Below are positions 8,499-15,373 of a DNA stretch of 19,607 nucleotides, piece after piece. The DNA lies in contig CAJOPD010000041.1 of assembly GCA_905236685.1 (NCBI GenBank), positions 1-19,607 of the forward strand, in the 5' to 3' direction. The stretch comes from an uncultured Clostridia bacterium. GTDB taxonomy: Bacteria; Bacillota; Clostridia; UBA1381. Both the position numbers and the translations under genes were made by a program. A model generated the notes under the pieces. That model did no database searches. It was not told where the DNA came from and worked only from the letters and a program-made list of their open reading frames with translations. Every line of letters begins with the position of its first letter. Position 1 is the stretch's first letter.

Positions 8499-9824
8499 AT
8501 GAAAACAGAGAGAATTAAAAGTATTGTTTTAATCCTGCTCATAATTACAAATCTTGTGTTAGCCGAGAAAATATTGGTGAACGAAAAATTATGGCTTTCC
8601 GGCTATAATTTTTTTGTTAGCACAAGAAATTCGCGCAAAAAAAATAATTTTTCGGTATCGGAAAGACTGTCTATGCCGGAAAAAATCGTTGTAAATACAG
8701 GCTATCAGTCAAGCCGTTTTATTTTCAAAAGAGATGATAAGGATTTTGCCTCGATAAACAGCGCCGCGTCGGAAATTGTAAAATCTGCATTTTCAATGCC
8801 AAAATCAGCGCTTGAAATAAGTCCTGAGGACTGGTATGCCGCTCTCACGGCAAAATCTCTTTACTTAAACTATTCCGCCTCCTTCACTCCCTCGATCTTT
8901 GCCTCGCTTTTGGGAATTTCTTCAAGCGATTTTCCCGACACGGAGTTTTCCGATATTGTAATAGCGGAAAACGGCAATGTTTATTTCGGCGGCGGAGCTG
9001 CGTATTACAAAATACCCTTTACATCTTCGCTTGCAAGCCCTATAATACAATCGGTTTTTTTGGAACACGCTGATGAGGAGTCGGTTATAAACTACTCCTT
9101 TGACCTTAACTTTGACAAAAATTCGGGCGAAAGCTCCACCGTTTTATCACCTATGATTTTAATATATTCCGAGCCTGTAACCGAGAACACGGTTTTGCCG
9201 GAAAACCCCGTAACAAAAGACGGCGAAATTGACAGAAAGGCTTTGAGCGGTATTCTGTCCGATTTCGGAGTTAACAAAAGCTCGGCAAGGAGCTATACCG
9301 AGGCGGACGGCTCACTGGTGTATGTTGAGAACAACGGGATTTTAAAAATTACCGAAAGCGGAATTCTGACCTTTACCGCAAGAGGAAACGGAGTAAAACT
9401 GAAAAACGGCTCCGCCTCGTCACAAATTGCCGCATTCATAGATGAGATTAACGGGAAAATGAATATCGACGCGGACCTTTGCCTTTCGAGTGCACAGGCA
9501 GATGACAGCGGTCAGCATTTTGAATTTGACTATATGGCAAAGGGCTATCCCGTAAAATATGCGGACAGATGCGCTGTTTCCGCAACGGTTTCAAACGGTT
9601 ATCTGGTTTCATATTCCCAGATTTTAAGAAGATTTACCGTAACAGATGCGCAAAGCGTTTCACCTGATTTTATACAGGCGCTTGACGAGATTATCGACAC
9701 ATATCACGGCTCTATGTCGGAAATGCGTATAACAAAGATGTACCCTGCATTTTTTGACGACCTGTCCCAAAATGAGCTGGAAATAGACTGGCATATTGCC
9801 GTTGATAATGTTCTTGCGGAATAA
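8499..9824 (+). CDS. yycH: YycH-like regulator of the Wal kinase
   Basis: A 441-residue protein with one N-terminal membrane helix directly after MKTERIKSI (residues about 8-26) and a large extracytoplasmic remainder. This is the architecture and length of YycH, which contacts WalK through its membrane segment and tunes kinase activity. Sequence similarity is mainly the MKxERIKSI-plus-helix opening; the assignment is strengthened by position after a WalRK pair and before a YycI-like gene. GAGG lies six bases before the ATG. The extracellular part is Ser- and Asp-rich without recognisable catalytic motifs. Confidence 0.75.
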   Translation: MKTERIKSIVLILLIITNLVLAEKILVNEKLWLSGYNFFVSTRNSRKKNNFSVSERLSMPEKIVVNTGYQSSRFIFKRDDKDFASINSAASEIVKSAFSMPKSALEISPEDWYAALTAKSLYLNYSASFTPSIFASLLGISSSDFPDTEFSDIVIAENGNVYFGGGAAYYKIPFTSSLASPIIQSVFLEHADEESVINYSFDLNFDKNSGESSTVLSPMILIYSEPVTENTVLPENPVTKDGEIDRKALSGILSDFGVNKSSARSYTEADGSLVYVENNGILKITESGILTFTARGNGVKLKNGSASSQIAAFIDEINGKMNIDADLCLSSAQADDSGQHFEFDYMAKGYPVKYADRCAVSATVSNGYLVSYSQILRRFTVTDAQSVSPDFIQALDEIIDTYHGSMSEMRITKMYPAFFDDLSQNELEIDWHIAVDNVLAE

Positions 9825-9845
9825 TTTTGGTAAGGGGGGATTTTG

Positions 9846-10664
9846 TTGAGTTGGAGCAGGATTAAAACAATCCTTATCATACTGTTTCTGTTTACCGATA
9901 TTTTCCTTGCGGCAAGCATTTTTACGGCGCAGAAAAAGGAAACCGAGATTTCTCCCGAGGTGCTTGACGCCGCAAACGCGGTTTTGGAAAACCATAATAT
10001 TGCCTTGGACAAGTCGGTGATGTTTCCGCATATGTCCTCTGCGCCCATTTTACAGGCGGACAATGCAATTACCGATTATGATGCATTTGCGGCGCTGATT
10101 TTGGGCGACGACTACTATTTGGAAGCCCCCGAGGTCTATTCTTCTGATATGGGAAGTCTTACCTTTTCGGGCGACAGATTTAGTTTTAAATCAAAGGAAG
10201 AAAAGAAATCAGCCCAAGCGCTTGCGCAAAAGGCTGTTCGGAAAATGCTTTTTTCAAAGTTAAAATCGCTGGGCTTTGATATGTCCCGCGCAAAAATTGT
10301 TCAAGCCGCTGAAAAAGGCGGGATATGGACGGTTAAAGTGCGGGATTTTGCAGAAAGCCGCCCCGTCTTTTCGTCAGGTATAGACGCTTCCATTTCGGCG
10401 GACGGCATACTCTCCTTGTCAGGCAGTTGGTTTAATGTAAGGGGCACCCGTGAGCAAGGCGGCAGCGTAAAGAGCATTATGGGGATTTTGATTGATTTTG
10501 CCGAGGAATACTCACGCCCCGCCGAAATAACCGCAGCGGAATACGGATACAGCGTTTTTGATGATGATAACTACCACAAATCCGCCTCTTTAATACCTGT
10601 CGCAAGAATTGTATTAAAGGACGGGACAGACTGGTTCGCTGACGCACGGGCAAATGATGAATAA
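9846..10664 (+). CDS. yycI: YycI-like regulator of the Wal kinase
   Basis: About 272 residues with one N-terminal transmembrane helix (SWSRIKTILIILFLFTDIFL) and an extracytoplasmic domain. The xWSRxKTI...FLxxDIFLA opening is characteristic of YycI, the partner of YycH in controlling WalK. The start is a TTG: TTG 9846 lies six bases after AAGGGGGG (9832-9839), better than TTG 9843. It begins 21 bases after yycH. This is the last gene of the operon; the yycJ and htrA genes that follow in Bacillus are absent here, and a hairpin-rich element and a convergent trmB come next. Confidence 0.75.
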   Translation: MSWSRIKTILIILFLFTDIFLAASIFTAQKKETEISPEVLDAANAVLENHNIALDKSVMFPHMSSAPILQADNAITDYDAFAALILGDDYYLEAPEVYSSDMGSLTFSGDRFSFKSKEEKKSAQALAQKAVRKMLFSKLKSLGFDMSRAKIVQAAEKGGIWTVKVRDFAESRPVFSSGIDASISADGILSLSGSWFNVRGTREQGGSVKSIMGILIDFAEEYSRPAEITAAEYGYSVFDDDNYHKSASLIPVARIVLKDGTDWFADARANDE

Positions 10665-10666
10665 AA

Positions 10667-10690
10667 AAATACCGACGAGCGTCGGTATTT
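10667..10690 (-). terminator. hairpin, terminator for leftward (trmB) transcription
   Basis: A perfect 10-bp stem (AAATACCGAC / GTCGGTATTT) with loop GAGC. On the minus strand it is followed by a run of seven T residues, so it should stop transcripts coming from trmB. The plus strand has no T tract after it. Confidence 0.65.
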
Positions 10691-10719
10691 GAGCGTGTCG
10701 ATAAACCTTCGACACGCTC
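10691..10719. repeat. perfect 11-bp inverted repeat
   Basis: GAGCGTGTCGA and TCGACACGCTC flank a seven-base loop TAAACCT. No T tract lies on either side, so this is a structural hairpin and not a terminator. It abuts the preceding hairpin. Confidence 0.8.
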
Positions 10720-10922
10720 CGCAGATGCCGAAAAAGGAAGGCAGATTTGTCGATTTTAGGCTCGTCGGCGTACGATGGTACGGTAGAGCTTGAAATCGGC
10801 AAAAGCAGGAGACAAAGAGCTTTTTGAAGAAGTGACACATTTCATAAAAGTAAAAATCAAAAAAGGCACCAAACACATAAGTAAATGAATTTCTGCGGTC
10901 TGGCGACTTTTTCGACAGTCTG

Positions 10923-10955
10923 AAATGCCGACGACGAGCCGTCGGTATTTTTTTT
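10923..10955 (+). terminator. terminator for the walRK-yycHI transcript
   Basis: An 11-bp stem with one G-T pair (AAATGCCGACG / CGTCGGTATTT), loop ACGAGC, and then a T tract, reading plus. It lies about 260 bases beyond the yycI stop and its T tract overlaps the trmB stop codon. Confidence 0.65.
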
Positions 10956-11601
10956 ATTCCCAGCCAAGATATGTAGCACAGACGCGGTAAATCGGCATAC
11001 CCTGCTCGGAAAATCTTGTTTCGTATTCCGTCATAACATTATCTTCAAAATCGGAATTATGAAGGTCAAAGCTTATTTCCGACATCTTAAAGTTTTCCTC
11101 GGCAAAAGAATTTAAGGAAAACTCAAAAAGCGCCTTGTTATCTGTTTTAAACCATATAAAATCTCCGTTATTCAAGAGATTTTTATATATATCCAAAAAG
11201 TTTTTATGCGTAAGACGGCGCTTTGCCTGCTTGCGCTTTTTCCAGGGGTCCGAAAAATTAAGATAAATCCTTTTTACTTCTCCCTTTTCAAAATAGTCAC
11301 ATAAATTGCCTGCGTCCGCTATTAAAAAACGCAGGTTTTTAAGTCCTTTCGGCTCCGCCTTTTCCATCGCAATTACAATAACATCTTTTACTACCTCTAT
11401 CGCGATAAAGTTTATATCGGGGTATTTTTCCGCCATTTCGCAGATAAATTTCCCCTTTCCCGAGCCGATTTCAATATGTATCGGGTTTTGATTTCCAAAC
11501 TCCTCCGCCCACTTGCCCTTTAAGTCCTGCGGATTTTTTATCCAAAGGCTTCCGCTTTTTTCAAGGCGTATATCGCAGTTCTTCTTTTTTCTTACACGCA
11601 T
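10954..11601 (-). CDS. trmB: tRNA (guanine-N7-)-methyltransferase
   Basis: Transfers methyl from SAM to N7 of G46 in tRNA variable loops. 215 residues, normal for the bacterial monomeric enzyme. The SAM-binding motif EIGSGKGKFI is near residue 47, IAIEVVKD follows, then the signature NFSDPWKKRKQAKRRL near 120, TDNKALFEFS and the C-terminal TEYETRFSEQGMPIYR. ATG 11601 (MRVRKKKN) is preferred to an upstream codon because AAGGA lies eight bases before it. It follows upp on the same strand after a hairpin terminator, so its transcription may be partial read-through; no clear separate promoter was seen. Confidence 0.95.
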   Translation of the reverse strand: MRVRKKKNCDIRLEKSGSLWIKNPQDLKGKWAEEFGNQNPIHIEIGSGKGKFICEMAEKYPDINFIAIEVVKDVIVIAMEKAEPKGLKNLRFLIADAGNLCDYFEKGEVKRIYLNFSDPWKKRKQAKRRLTHKNFLDIYKNLLNNGDFIWFKTDNKALFEFSLNSFAEENFKMSEISFDLHNSDFEDNVMTEYETRFSEQGMPIYRVCATYLGWE

Positions 11602-11620
11602 AAAATAGTTCCTTTTCCTC

Positions 11621-11649
11621 AAACAAAACGGTGAACCGTGGGTTCACCG
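11621..11649 (-). terminator. terminator downstream of upp
   Basis: A perfect 9-bp stem CGGTGAACC / GGTTCACCG with loop GTG at 11629-11649. On the minus strand it is followed by TTTTGTTT. It separates upp from trmB and could act as an attenuator, with partial read-through into trmB. Confidence 0.7.
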
Positions 11650-11670
11650 ATTTTTTTATTATTTTTTTTA

Positions 11671-12300
11671 TTATAATGTACCGAAAAGCCTGTCCCCTGC
11701 ATCGCCCAAACCGGGAACAATGTAGCCGTGTTCGTTAAGCTTTTCGTCAACCGCACCGCAGTAAATATCCACATCTGGATGTGCTTCCCTGAGCGCCTTT
11801 ATTCCCTCGGGAGCAGCTATAATACAGATGAATTTTATATTCTTTGCGCCGCGCTTTTTAATCATTGAGATTGCGTCCGTTGCGCTTCCGCCCGTTGCAA
11901 GCATTGGGTCGAGCACCAAAACTTCTCTCTCCTCAACATCGGAAGGCATTTTGCAGTAATACTCAACCGGCACCAACGTTTTCTCATTCCTGTAAAGACC
12001 GATATGACCTATTTTCGCCGCGGGAATAAGCTCCATCATAGCGTCAACCATTCCAAGTCCCGCTCTTAGTATCGGAACAAGCGCAACCTTTCTCTTTGTA
12101 CGCTTTGCAATTGTTTTTTGAATAGGAGTTTCGATTTCGTATTCTTCAAGCTCCATATCCTTTGTTGCCTCATATCCCAAAAGCAAGCCTATTTCATACG
12201 CACAGCTTCTGAAATCCTTTACCGATGTGTTTTTATCTCTCATTATTGACAGCTTATGCTGAATGAGCGGGTGGTTAATCGCATATACTCTTTCGTTCAT
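11671..12300 (-). CDS. upp: uracil phosphoribosyltransferase
   Basis: Makes UMP from uracil and PRPP, in pyrimidine salvage. 209 residues, the family norm. Visible are the N-terminal HPLIQHKLSIMRD, VPILRAGLGMVDAMMELIP, HIGLYRNEKTLVPVEYY, the PRPP-binding motif VLDPMLATGGSATDAI, the uracil-binding region GYIVPGLGDAGDRLFGT and APEGI. The start MNERVY follows GAGGAG by seven bases. It has its own strong promoter and terminator, so it looks monocistronic. Confidence 0.97.
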   Translation of the reverse strand: MNERVYAINHPLIQHKLSIMRDKNTSVKDFRSCAYEIGLLLGYEATKDMELEEYEIETPIQKTIAKRTKRKVALVPILRAGLGMVDAMMELIPAAKIGHIGLYRNEKTLVPVEYYCKMPSDVEEREVLVLDPMLATGGSATDAISMIKKRGAKNIKFICIIAAPEGIKALREAHPDVDIYCGAVDEKLNEHGYIVPGLGDAGDRLFGTL

Positions 12301-12339
12301 TTTAAAACTCCTCACAATCTCAATTTTTTCCTAAATGAG

Positions 12340-12368
12340 ATTATACAACAAAAAGAGTAATTTGTCCA
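12340..12368 (-). promoter_or_regulatory. promoter of upp
   Basis: On the minus strand TGGACA (12363-12368), 17 bases, TATAAT (12340-12345). The short leader contains AATCTCA...TGAGATT, a possible weak seven-bp hairpin before the ribosome site. Confidence 0.7.
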
Positions 12369-12395
12369 CACATTTTTCCGAGAAATATATCTTTT

Positions 12396-12803
12396 TTACA
12401 TAGATTTTTCTATTTTTTCCAAAACAGGTGCGTCATAAGTCAGCAAAATGCGTGCTTTTTCGGGACTGCACCAGGAATACTCCGAAATCTCGGAGCGCTG
12501 AATTCTGATCTTTTGGTCCTTTTTCGGCGTGGCAAGAAAATAAACCGCGTCCTTTTTTACATCCTCCCGCGGACTGTAAGTGGTGACAGCTCTTGCATTT
12601 CCGCAGAATACTACCGAAATCCCGATTTCTTCAAAAATCTCACGCTGTGCCGTTTCATACTCGTTTTCGGTACCCTCTCTGTGCCCCTTGGGAAATCCCC
12701 AATGACCGTTTGCGCCGATTTTTTTGTTAAACACCAAAAGATATTCGATTTCCGCACCGTTATTGCGGTAAATTACAGCTCCGCAAGATTTTTCGTACTT
12801 CAT
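12396..12803 (-). CDS. NUDIX hydrolase, Ap4A-hydrolase-like
   Basis: A 135-residue single NUDIX domain. The NUDIX box, GHREGTENEYETAQREIFEE followed by IGI, matches GX5EX7REUXEEXGU completely, so metal binding and catalysis should be intact. The opening SCGAVIYR, YLLVFNKK and HWGFPKGH resemble bis(5'-nucleosyl)-tetraphosphatases, which cleave Ap4A-type dinucleotides; substrate is inferred. AAAGGGTG is a good ribosome site just before the ATG. It starts 15 bases after the stalk-domain peptidase gene and is probably cotranscribed with it, though no functional link is evident. Confidence 0.88.
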   Translation of the reverse strand: MKYEKSCGAVIYRNNGAEIEYLLVFNKKIGANGHWGFPKGHREGTENEYETAQREIFEEIGISVVFCGNARAVTTYSPREDVKKDAVYFLATPKKDQKIRIQRSEISEYSWCSPEKARILLTYDAPVLEKIEKSM

Positions 12804-12818
12804 TTTCTCACCCTTTCT

Positions 12819-13832
12819 TTATTTTTTCACTATTGCCTGTATATATGAAATATCGGAAAGATGATAGTTTTTGAGGCAGGTTTCGGCAAGCGTTTTGTGT
12901 TCGCCGTTCTTTATCGCAGGGTCGTTAAAATAAATGTTTTCCGCATCATAGCCGACCGCAACCATAGAATGAGGATATGCCTCAAAGCGTGCAATCACGC
13001 CCTTCGGGAAATTATCAAGCGCCTCTTTTAAAGCATTATATGCGTCCTCGTCCGTTTCAACCGCGAGCTTTGTTTCGTTTCGGTTAAGCGCTCCGAAACT
13101 CTCAAAATATTGAGAAGTCTCTTTGAGTGCGGGAACAATTTTGCACCCGAAAAGTCCTGCAAGGCTGCTGTGCCCTGACATAAAATTGCCGCTGTAACCT
13201 TTACTCTCATTTATGTCGGCAATATCTGCGGGTGTTACCGTCTTACCCGTCACATCGGTTAAAAGCATTGCATACGAGCATACCCAGCAGTAGCCCTTAC
13301 CGTTATTTTCAAAGCCTATGTCCTCCTGCGACTGACAGTAAAAGGTTGACGGATATTTTCCGCTGCCCGTTCTGATTTTGTCCCTCAGCTCCGCCAGTTT
13401 TTTCTCCTTGTTTATTTTAACACTGACCGTTTTCGTATCGGCGTTATAAGCGATTTCATATCCGAACGGCTCAACCAAATACCGTATCGGTATAAAGGTA
13501 AAATCGTCCTTTAACGCCATTTTTACTCCCATATTCTGCTTTTTGCCGTTTACATAGGAGATGTCCGAGCCTACCGAAAATCTTGTTTCCGTTTTGCCGT
13601 CAGACAAAATCACCATTGCGTCAAACGGCTCATATTCAATCGTAAGTCCCATAGCCTCTGCTATCGGTCTTATCTGAACGAGCGTTCTGTCCTTTTCAAT
13701 TATCGGCGAGGAATTAAAGAGAATCTTTTTCCCTTCAAATGTTACTGTAATATCGCCTTCCGCGCTAATCACCCCTGCTCCTCCAAGAGCAACAAGTGCC
13801 GCGGCTAAAATACACATTAACCTTTTCTTCAT
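12819..13832 (-). CDS. secreted stalk-domain protein with C39-like cysteine peptidase domain
   Basis: About 337 residues. A signal peptide (MKKRLMCILAAALVALGGAG, cleavage near ISA-EG) is followed by a copper-amine-oxidase N-terminal-like stalk domain (about 28-140: RTLVQIRPIAEAMGL, FIPIRYLVEPFGYEI). Then comes a papain-like C39_2-type domain (about 165-337) with the probable nucleophile in GYCWVCSYAMLL (C182, or C185), His 288 in YPHSMVAVGYD and an Asn-Asp pair near 303-304. An in-frame start at 13934 would bury the signal peptide, so 13832 was chosen; GAAAGG lies 12 bases upstream. It probably acts at the cell surface; peptidase substrate or bacteriocin role is unknown. Confidence 0.82.
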   Translation of the reverse strand: MKKRLMCILAAALVALGGAGVISAEGDITVTFEGKKILFNSSPIIEKDRTLVQIRPIAEAMGLTIEYEPFDAMVILSDGKTETRFSVGSDISYVNGKKQNMGVKMALKDDFTFIPIRYLVEPFGYEIAYNADTKTVSVKINKEKKLAELRDKIRTGSGKYPSTFYCQSQEDIGFENNGKGYCWVCSYAMLLTDVTGKTVTPADIADINESKGYSGNFMSGHSSLAGLFGCKIVPALKETSQYFESFGALNRNETKLAVETDEDAYNALKEALDNFPKGVIARFEAYPHSMVAVGYDAENIYFNDPAIKNGEHKTLAETCLKNYHLSDISYIQAIVKK

Positions 13833-13969
13833 CTTTTTTATGTACCTTTCAAAGAATGAATATATACATTTTATCACAAATAGCCGCAAAAATCTACATA
13901 TTTTTCTTGACAATTTCGTAACAATTATTAACAAATTGAAAATATTATCAAAAAAATTACAGAAAATAC

Positions 13970-13998
13970 TTGTAAATTAAAATTTTAGATGTTATAAT
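13970..13998 (+). promoter_or_regulatory. promoter of secG
   Basis: TTGTAA (13970-13975), 17 bases, TATAAT (13993-13998), about 30 bases before the secG start codon. Confidence 0.65.
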
Positions 13999-14033
13999 AC
14001 CCTTGTTTATAATCAAATTAGGAGGTTATGCCG

Positions 14034-14273
14034 ATGAACACGGTATTTATGGTTTTGCACATAATCGTAACGGTTGCTTTAATAACCGTAGTTTTGCTGC
14101 AAGAAGGCAAGGACCCCGGTCTTAAAGGTATTGCAGGCTCAACTCCGGACGGCGATTCATTCTTTAACAGAAATTCCGGAAGAACAAAAGCTTCAATGTT
14201 CTCAAAAATGACTACAACTCTTGCGATTTTGTTCCTCATAACAACAGTTGTGCTTTGCATACTTAATGCATAA
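14034..14273 (+). CDS. secG: Sec translocon subunit SecG
   Basis: A 79-residue membrane protein with two hydrophobic helices (about 3-22 and 54-76) joined by a polar loop. It is an auxiliary subunit of the SecYEG channel that aids SecA-driven export. The segment VLLQEGKDPGLKGIAGS after TM1 is the SecG signature. ATG 14034 is preferred over ATG 14028 because AGGAGG (14020-14025) is eight bases from the former and only two from the latter. Monocistronic: own promoter, terminator directly after. The rnr and smpB genes that often follow secG are not here. Confidence 0.93.
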   Translation: MNTVFMVLHIIVTVALITVVLLQEGKDPGLKGIAGSTPDGDSFFNRNSGRTKASMFSKMTTTLAILFLITTVVLCILNA

Positions 14274-14281
14274 AAAAGTTA

Positions 14282-14310
14282 AAGCCACCTTTGGTGGCTT
14301 ATTTTTTTTT
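14282..14310. terminator. bidirectional terminator between secG and birA
   Basis: Stem AAGCCACC / GGTGGCTT with loop TTT, followed on plus by a long T run. On minus it is followed by TTTAACTTTTTT, so it can also end birA transcripts. The plus T run overlaps the birA stop. Confidence 0.85.
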
Positions 14311-15079
14311 AGCAATATCCCATTATTCCTCTTACCGACACCTCGCCGGCATTTATCTTTTCTGTTTTTCCGTCCGCCTCTGCCAAAAGCTCGCCCGCAT
14401 CGCCTATTCCGACCGCATACATTTTTCGGCTTTCAGAATTCTTTATTACCGCTACTTCTCGGTTTACCGTCACGCATCTTCGGGCATATTCAGCCCTGAT
14501 TTTGTCAAATCCTTTCAAAAATTCACTGTATACCTTCAAAAACTCATCATATACCCTTATTATAAGCGCTGCTTTGTCCTGCTCCTTCCCTGAAAAAAGG
14601 CGGATTGATGTCGCTTTTTCCGCTATTTCCTCCGGGAACTCGGTGTTGTTTGCATTTATTCCGATACCCGCTGCAATAATCCCCGTTTTTCCGATAATTT
14701 TGCTTTCCAGCAATATTCCTGCCGCCTTTTTTCCGCCCAGAATAATATCGTTGGGCCATTTTATCTGCGATTTGGGGATTGCTCTTGCAACGGCAAGCCC
14801 TGCCGCCAGCGTAAGCGCCGATATATCATCTCTCATTTTTTCGGGCTTTAACAAAACGGTCATATAAATTCCGCCGCTTGACGCCTCCCAGCGCCTTCCC
14901 AGCCGTCCCTTGCCCGCCGTCTGATTTTCCGCTATAAAAAGGCTTTTATCAGGTGCGTCTATGCTGTTAAGTGCCTCCGTATTTGTTGAGGCTGTGCTTT
15001 CATAGTAAAAAAGCCCGCCCGAAACTTTATTTTCTATTCTCTTTAAATCATTTCTATCCAAAACTATCACCAACTCCAT
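14309..15079 (-). CDS. birA: biotin-[acetyl-CoA carboxylase] ligase, no HTH domain
   Basis: Activates biotin to biotinyl-AMP and attaches it to carboxyl-carrier proteins. About 256 residues. Motifs: ESTASTNTEA, the biotinyl-AMP loop TAGKGRLGRRWEASSGG, YMTVLLKP, the Lys site IKWPNDIILGGKKAAGILLE and GIGINAN, then a small C-terminal beta domain. The N-terminal winged helix of E. coli-type BirA is absent, so it should not repress transcription. The ATG at 15079 overlaps the -10 of a consensus promoter, so the true start may be the in-frame TTG at 15061 (preceded by GGTGAT), which would remove six residues. Convergent with secG. Confidence 0.92.
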   Translation of the reverse strand: MELVIVLDRNDLKRIENKVSGGLFYYESTASTNTEALNSIDAPDKSLFIAENQTAGKGRLGRRWEASSGGIYMTVLLKPEKMRDDISALTLAAGLAVARAIPKSQIKWPNDIILGGKKAAGILLESKIIGKTGIIAAGIGINANNTEFPEEIAEKATSIRLFSGKEQDKAALIIRVYDEFLKVYSEFLKGFDKIRAEYARRCVTVNREVAVIKNSESRKMYAVGIGDAGELLAEADGKTEKINAGEVSVRGIMGYC

Positions 15080-15106
15080 TATATTAAATAACCTTCCCCT
15101 TGTCAA
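15078..15106 (-). promoter_or_regulatory. perfect consensus promoter overlapping the birA start
   Basis: On the minus strand TTGACA (15101-15106), 17 bases, TATAAT (15078-15083). The final AT of the -10 is the first two bases of the ATG at 15079, and initiation is expected near 15070. Confidence 0.7.
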
Positions 15107-15132
15107 ATACTGTCGGTTTACATAACCGCAGC

Positions 15133-15149
15133 ATTACAGCAATATTACA
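15133..15149 (-). promoter_or_regulatory. second WalR/PhoP-type direct repeat
   Basis: On the minus strand TGTAAT, five bases (ATTGC), TGTAAT: an exact match to TGTWAH-N5-TGTWAH. A further TGTAAA lies ten bases on. It sits 26 bases upstream of the birA -35 and overlaps the edge of the DnaA-box-like cluster. Confidence 0.4.
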
Positions 15150-15252
15150 ATCCACATTATCCACGCAGTTATCCAGCAAAAATACGGTTATTTTTGTCTT
15201 ATTCTGGGGCATTTTTCCTCAAAGCGTGGATAACTCTTTTGATTTATCCATA
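15148..15252. promoter_or_regulatory. cluster of DnaA-box-like 9-mers
   Basis: Sites resembling TTATCCACA: CAATCCACA 15148-15156, TTATCCACG 15157-15165, TTATCCAGC 15169-15177, TTATCCACG on minus at 15225-15233, and TTATCCATA 15244-15252. Each carries one or two mismatches. The first two abut. They occupy the AT-rich gap between the birA promoter and the glyQS promoter. Confidence 0.4.
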
Positions 15253-15313
15253 TTTTAAAGTTTACATAATTCTGCGAAAGCCCGCTTTTGTTGTGATTTT
15301 TTTCCTTTTTCTA

Positions 15314-15342
15314 TTGACAAAAATGCCCTTTTTAAGTAAACT
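15314..15342 (+). promoter_or_regulatory. promoter of glyQS-mscL
   Basis: TTGACA (15314-15319), 17 bases, TAAACT (15337-15342). Expected initiation near 15349 leaves a leader of about 25 bases, too short for a T-box. Confidence 0.65.
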
Positions 15343-15373
15343 TATATGTATATCATATGAAGGTGGTAAGACT

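Larger units (their letters stand above)
10661..10958. mobile_element. MITE-like or dispersed hairpin element between convergent genes
   Basis: About 298 bases whose two ends are near-identical inverted repeats: AATAAAAAAATACCGACG at the left (from 10660) and its reverse complement with one extra A/T at the right (to 10958). Inside are three hairpins (10667-10690, 10691-10719, 10923-10950). There is also another GACGAGC/GCTCGTC-related copy near 10762, and a centre with no convincing gene. The stop codons of both flanking genes fall within the repeats. Small size, terminal inverted repeats and lack of coding capacity suggest a non-autonomous transposable or REP-like unit. No target-site duplication can be proven from one copy, and it may only be a pair of convergent terminators. 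Confidence 0.45.

Noticed and set aside
10571..10876. Open frames on the minus strand through the hairpin element (about 101 and 74 codons)
   Set aside because: They overlap the yycI 3' end and the inverted repeats, lack a good ribosome site and have cysteine/phenylalanine-rich composition unlike a folded protein; more likely chance frames in a repeat.
13918..13933. TGTTAA/TGTTAC pair on minus upstream of the stalk/C39 gene, as a third WalR box
   Set aside because: The spacer is four bases instead of five and no -10 lies at the expected distance.
13832..13934. 34-codon N-terminal extension of the stalk/C39 protein
   Set aside because: It would place the signal peptide internally; the ATG at 13832 starts a classic signal sequence.
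15148..15252. Chromosome origin (oriC)
   Set aside because: No dnaA, dnaN, rpmH or DNA-unwinding element is adjacent and no box is perfect; only a DnaA-like cluster is supported.
15194..15373. 60-codon hydrophobic N-terminal extension of glyQS
   Set aside because: It would include the promoter and DnaA-like sites, has no ribosome site, and homologous sequence begins after GTG 15374.
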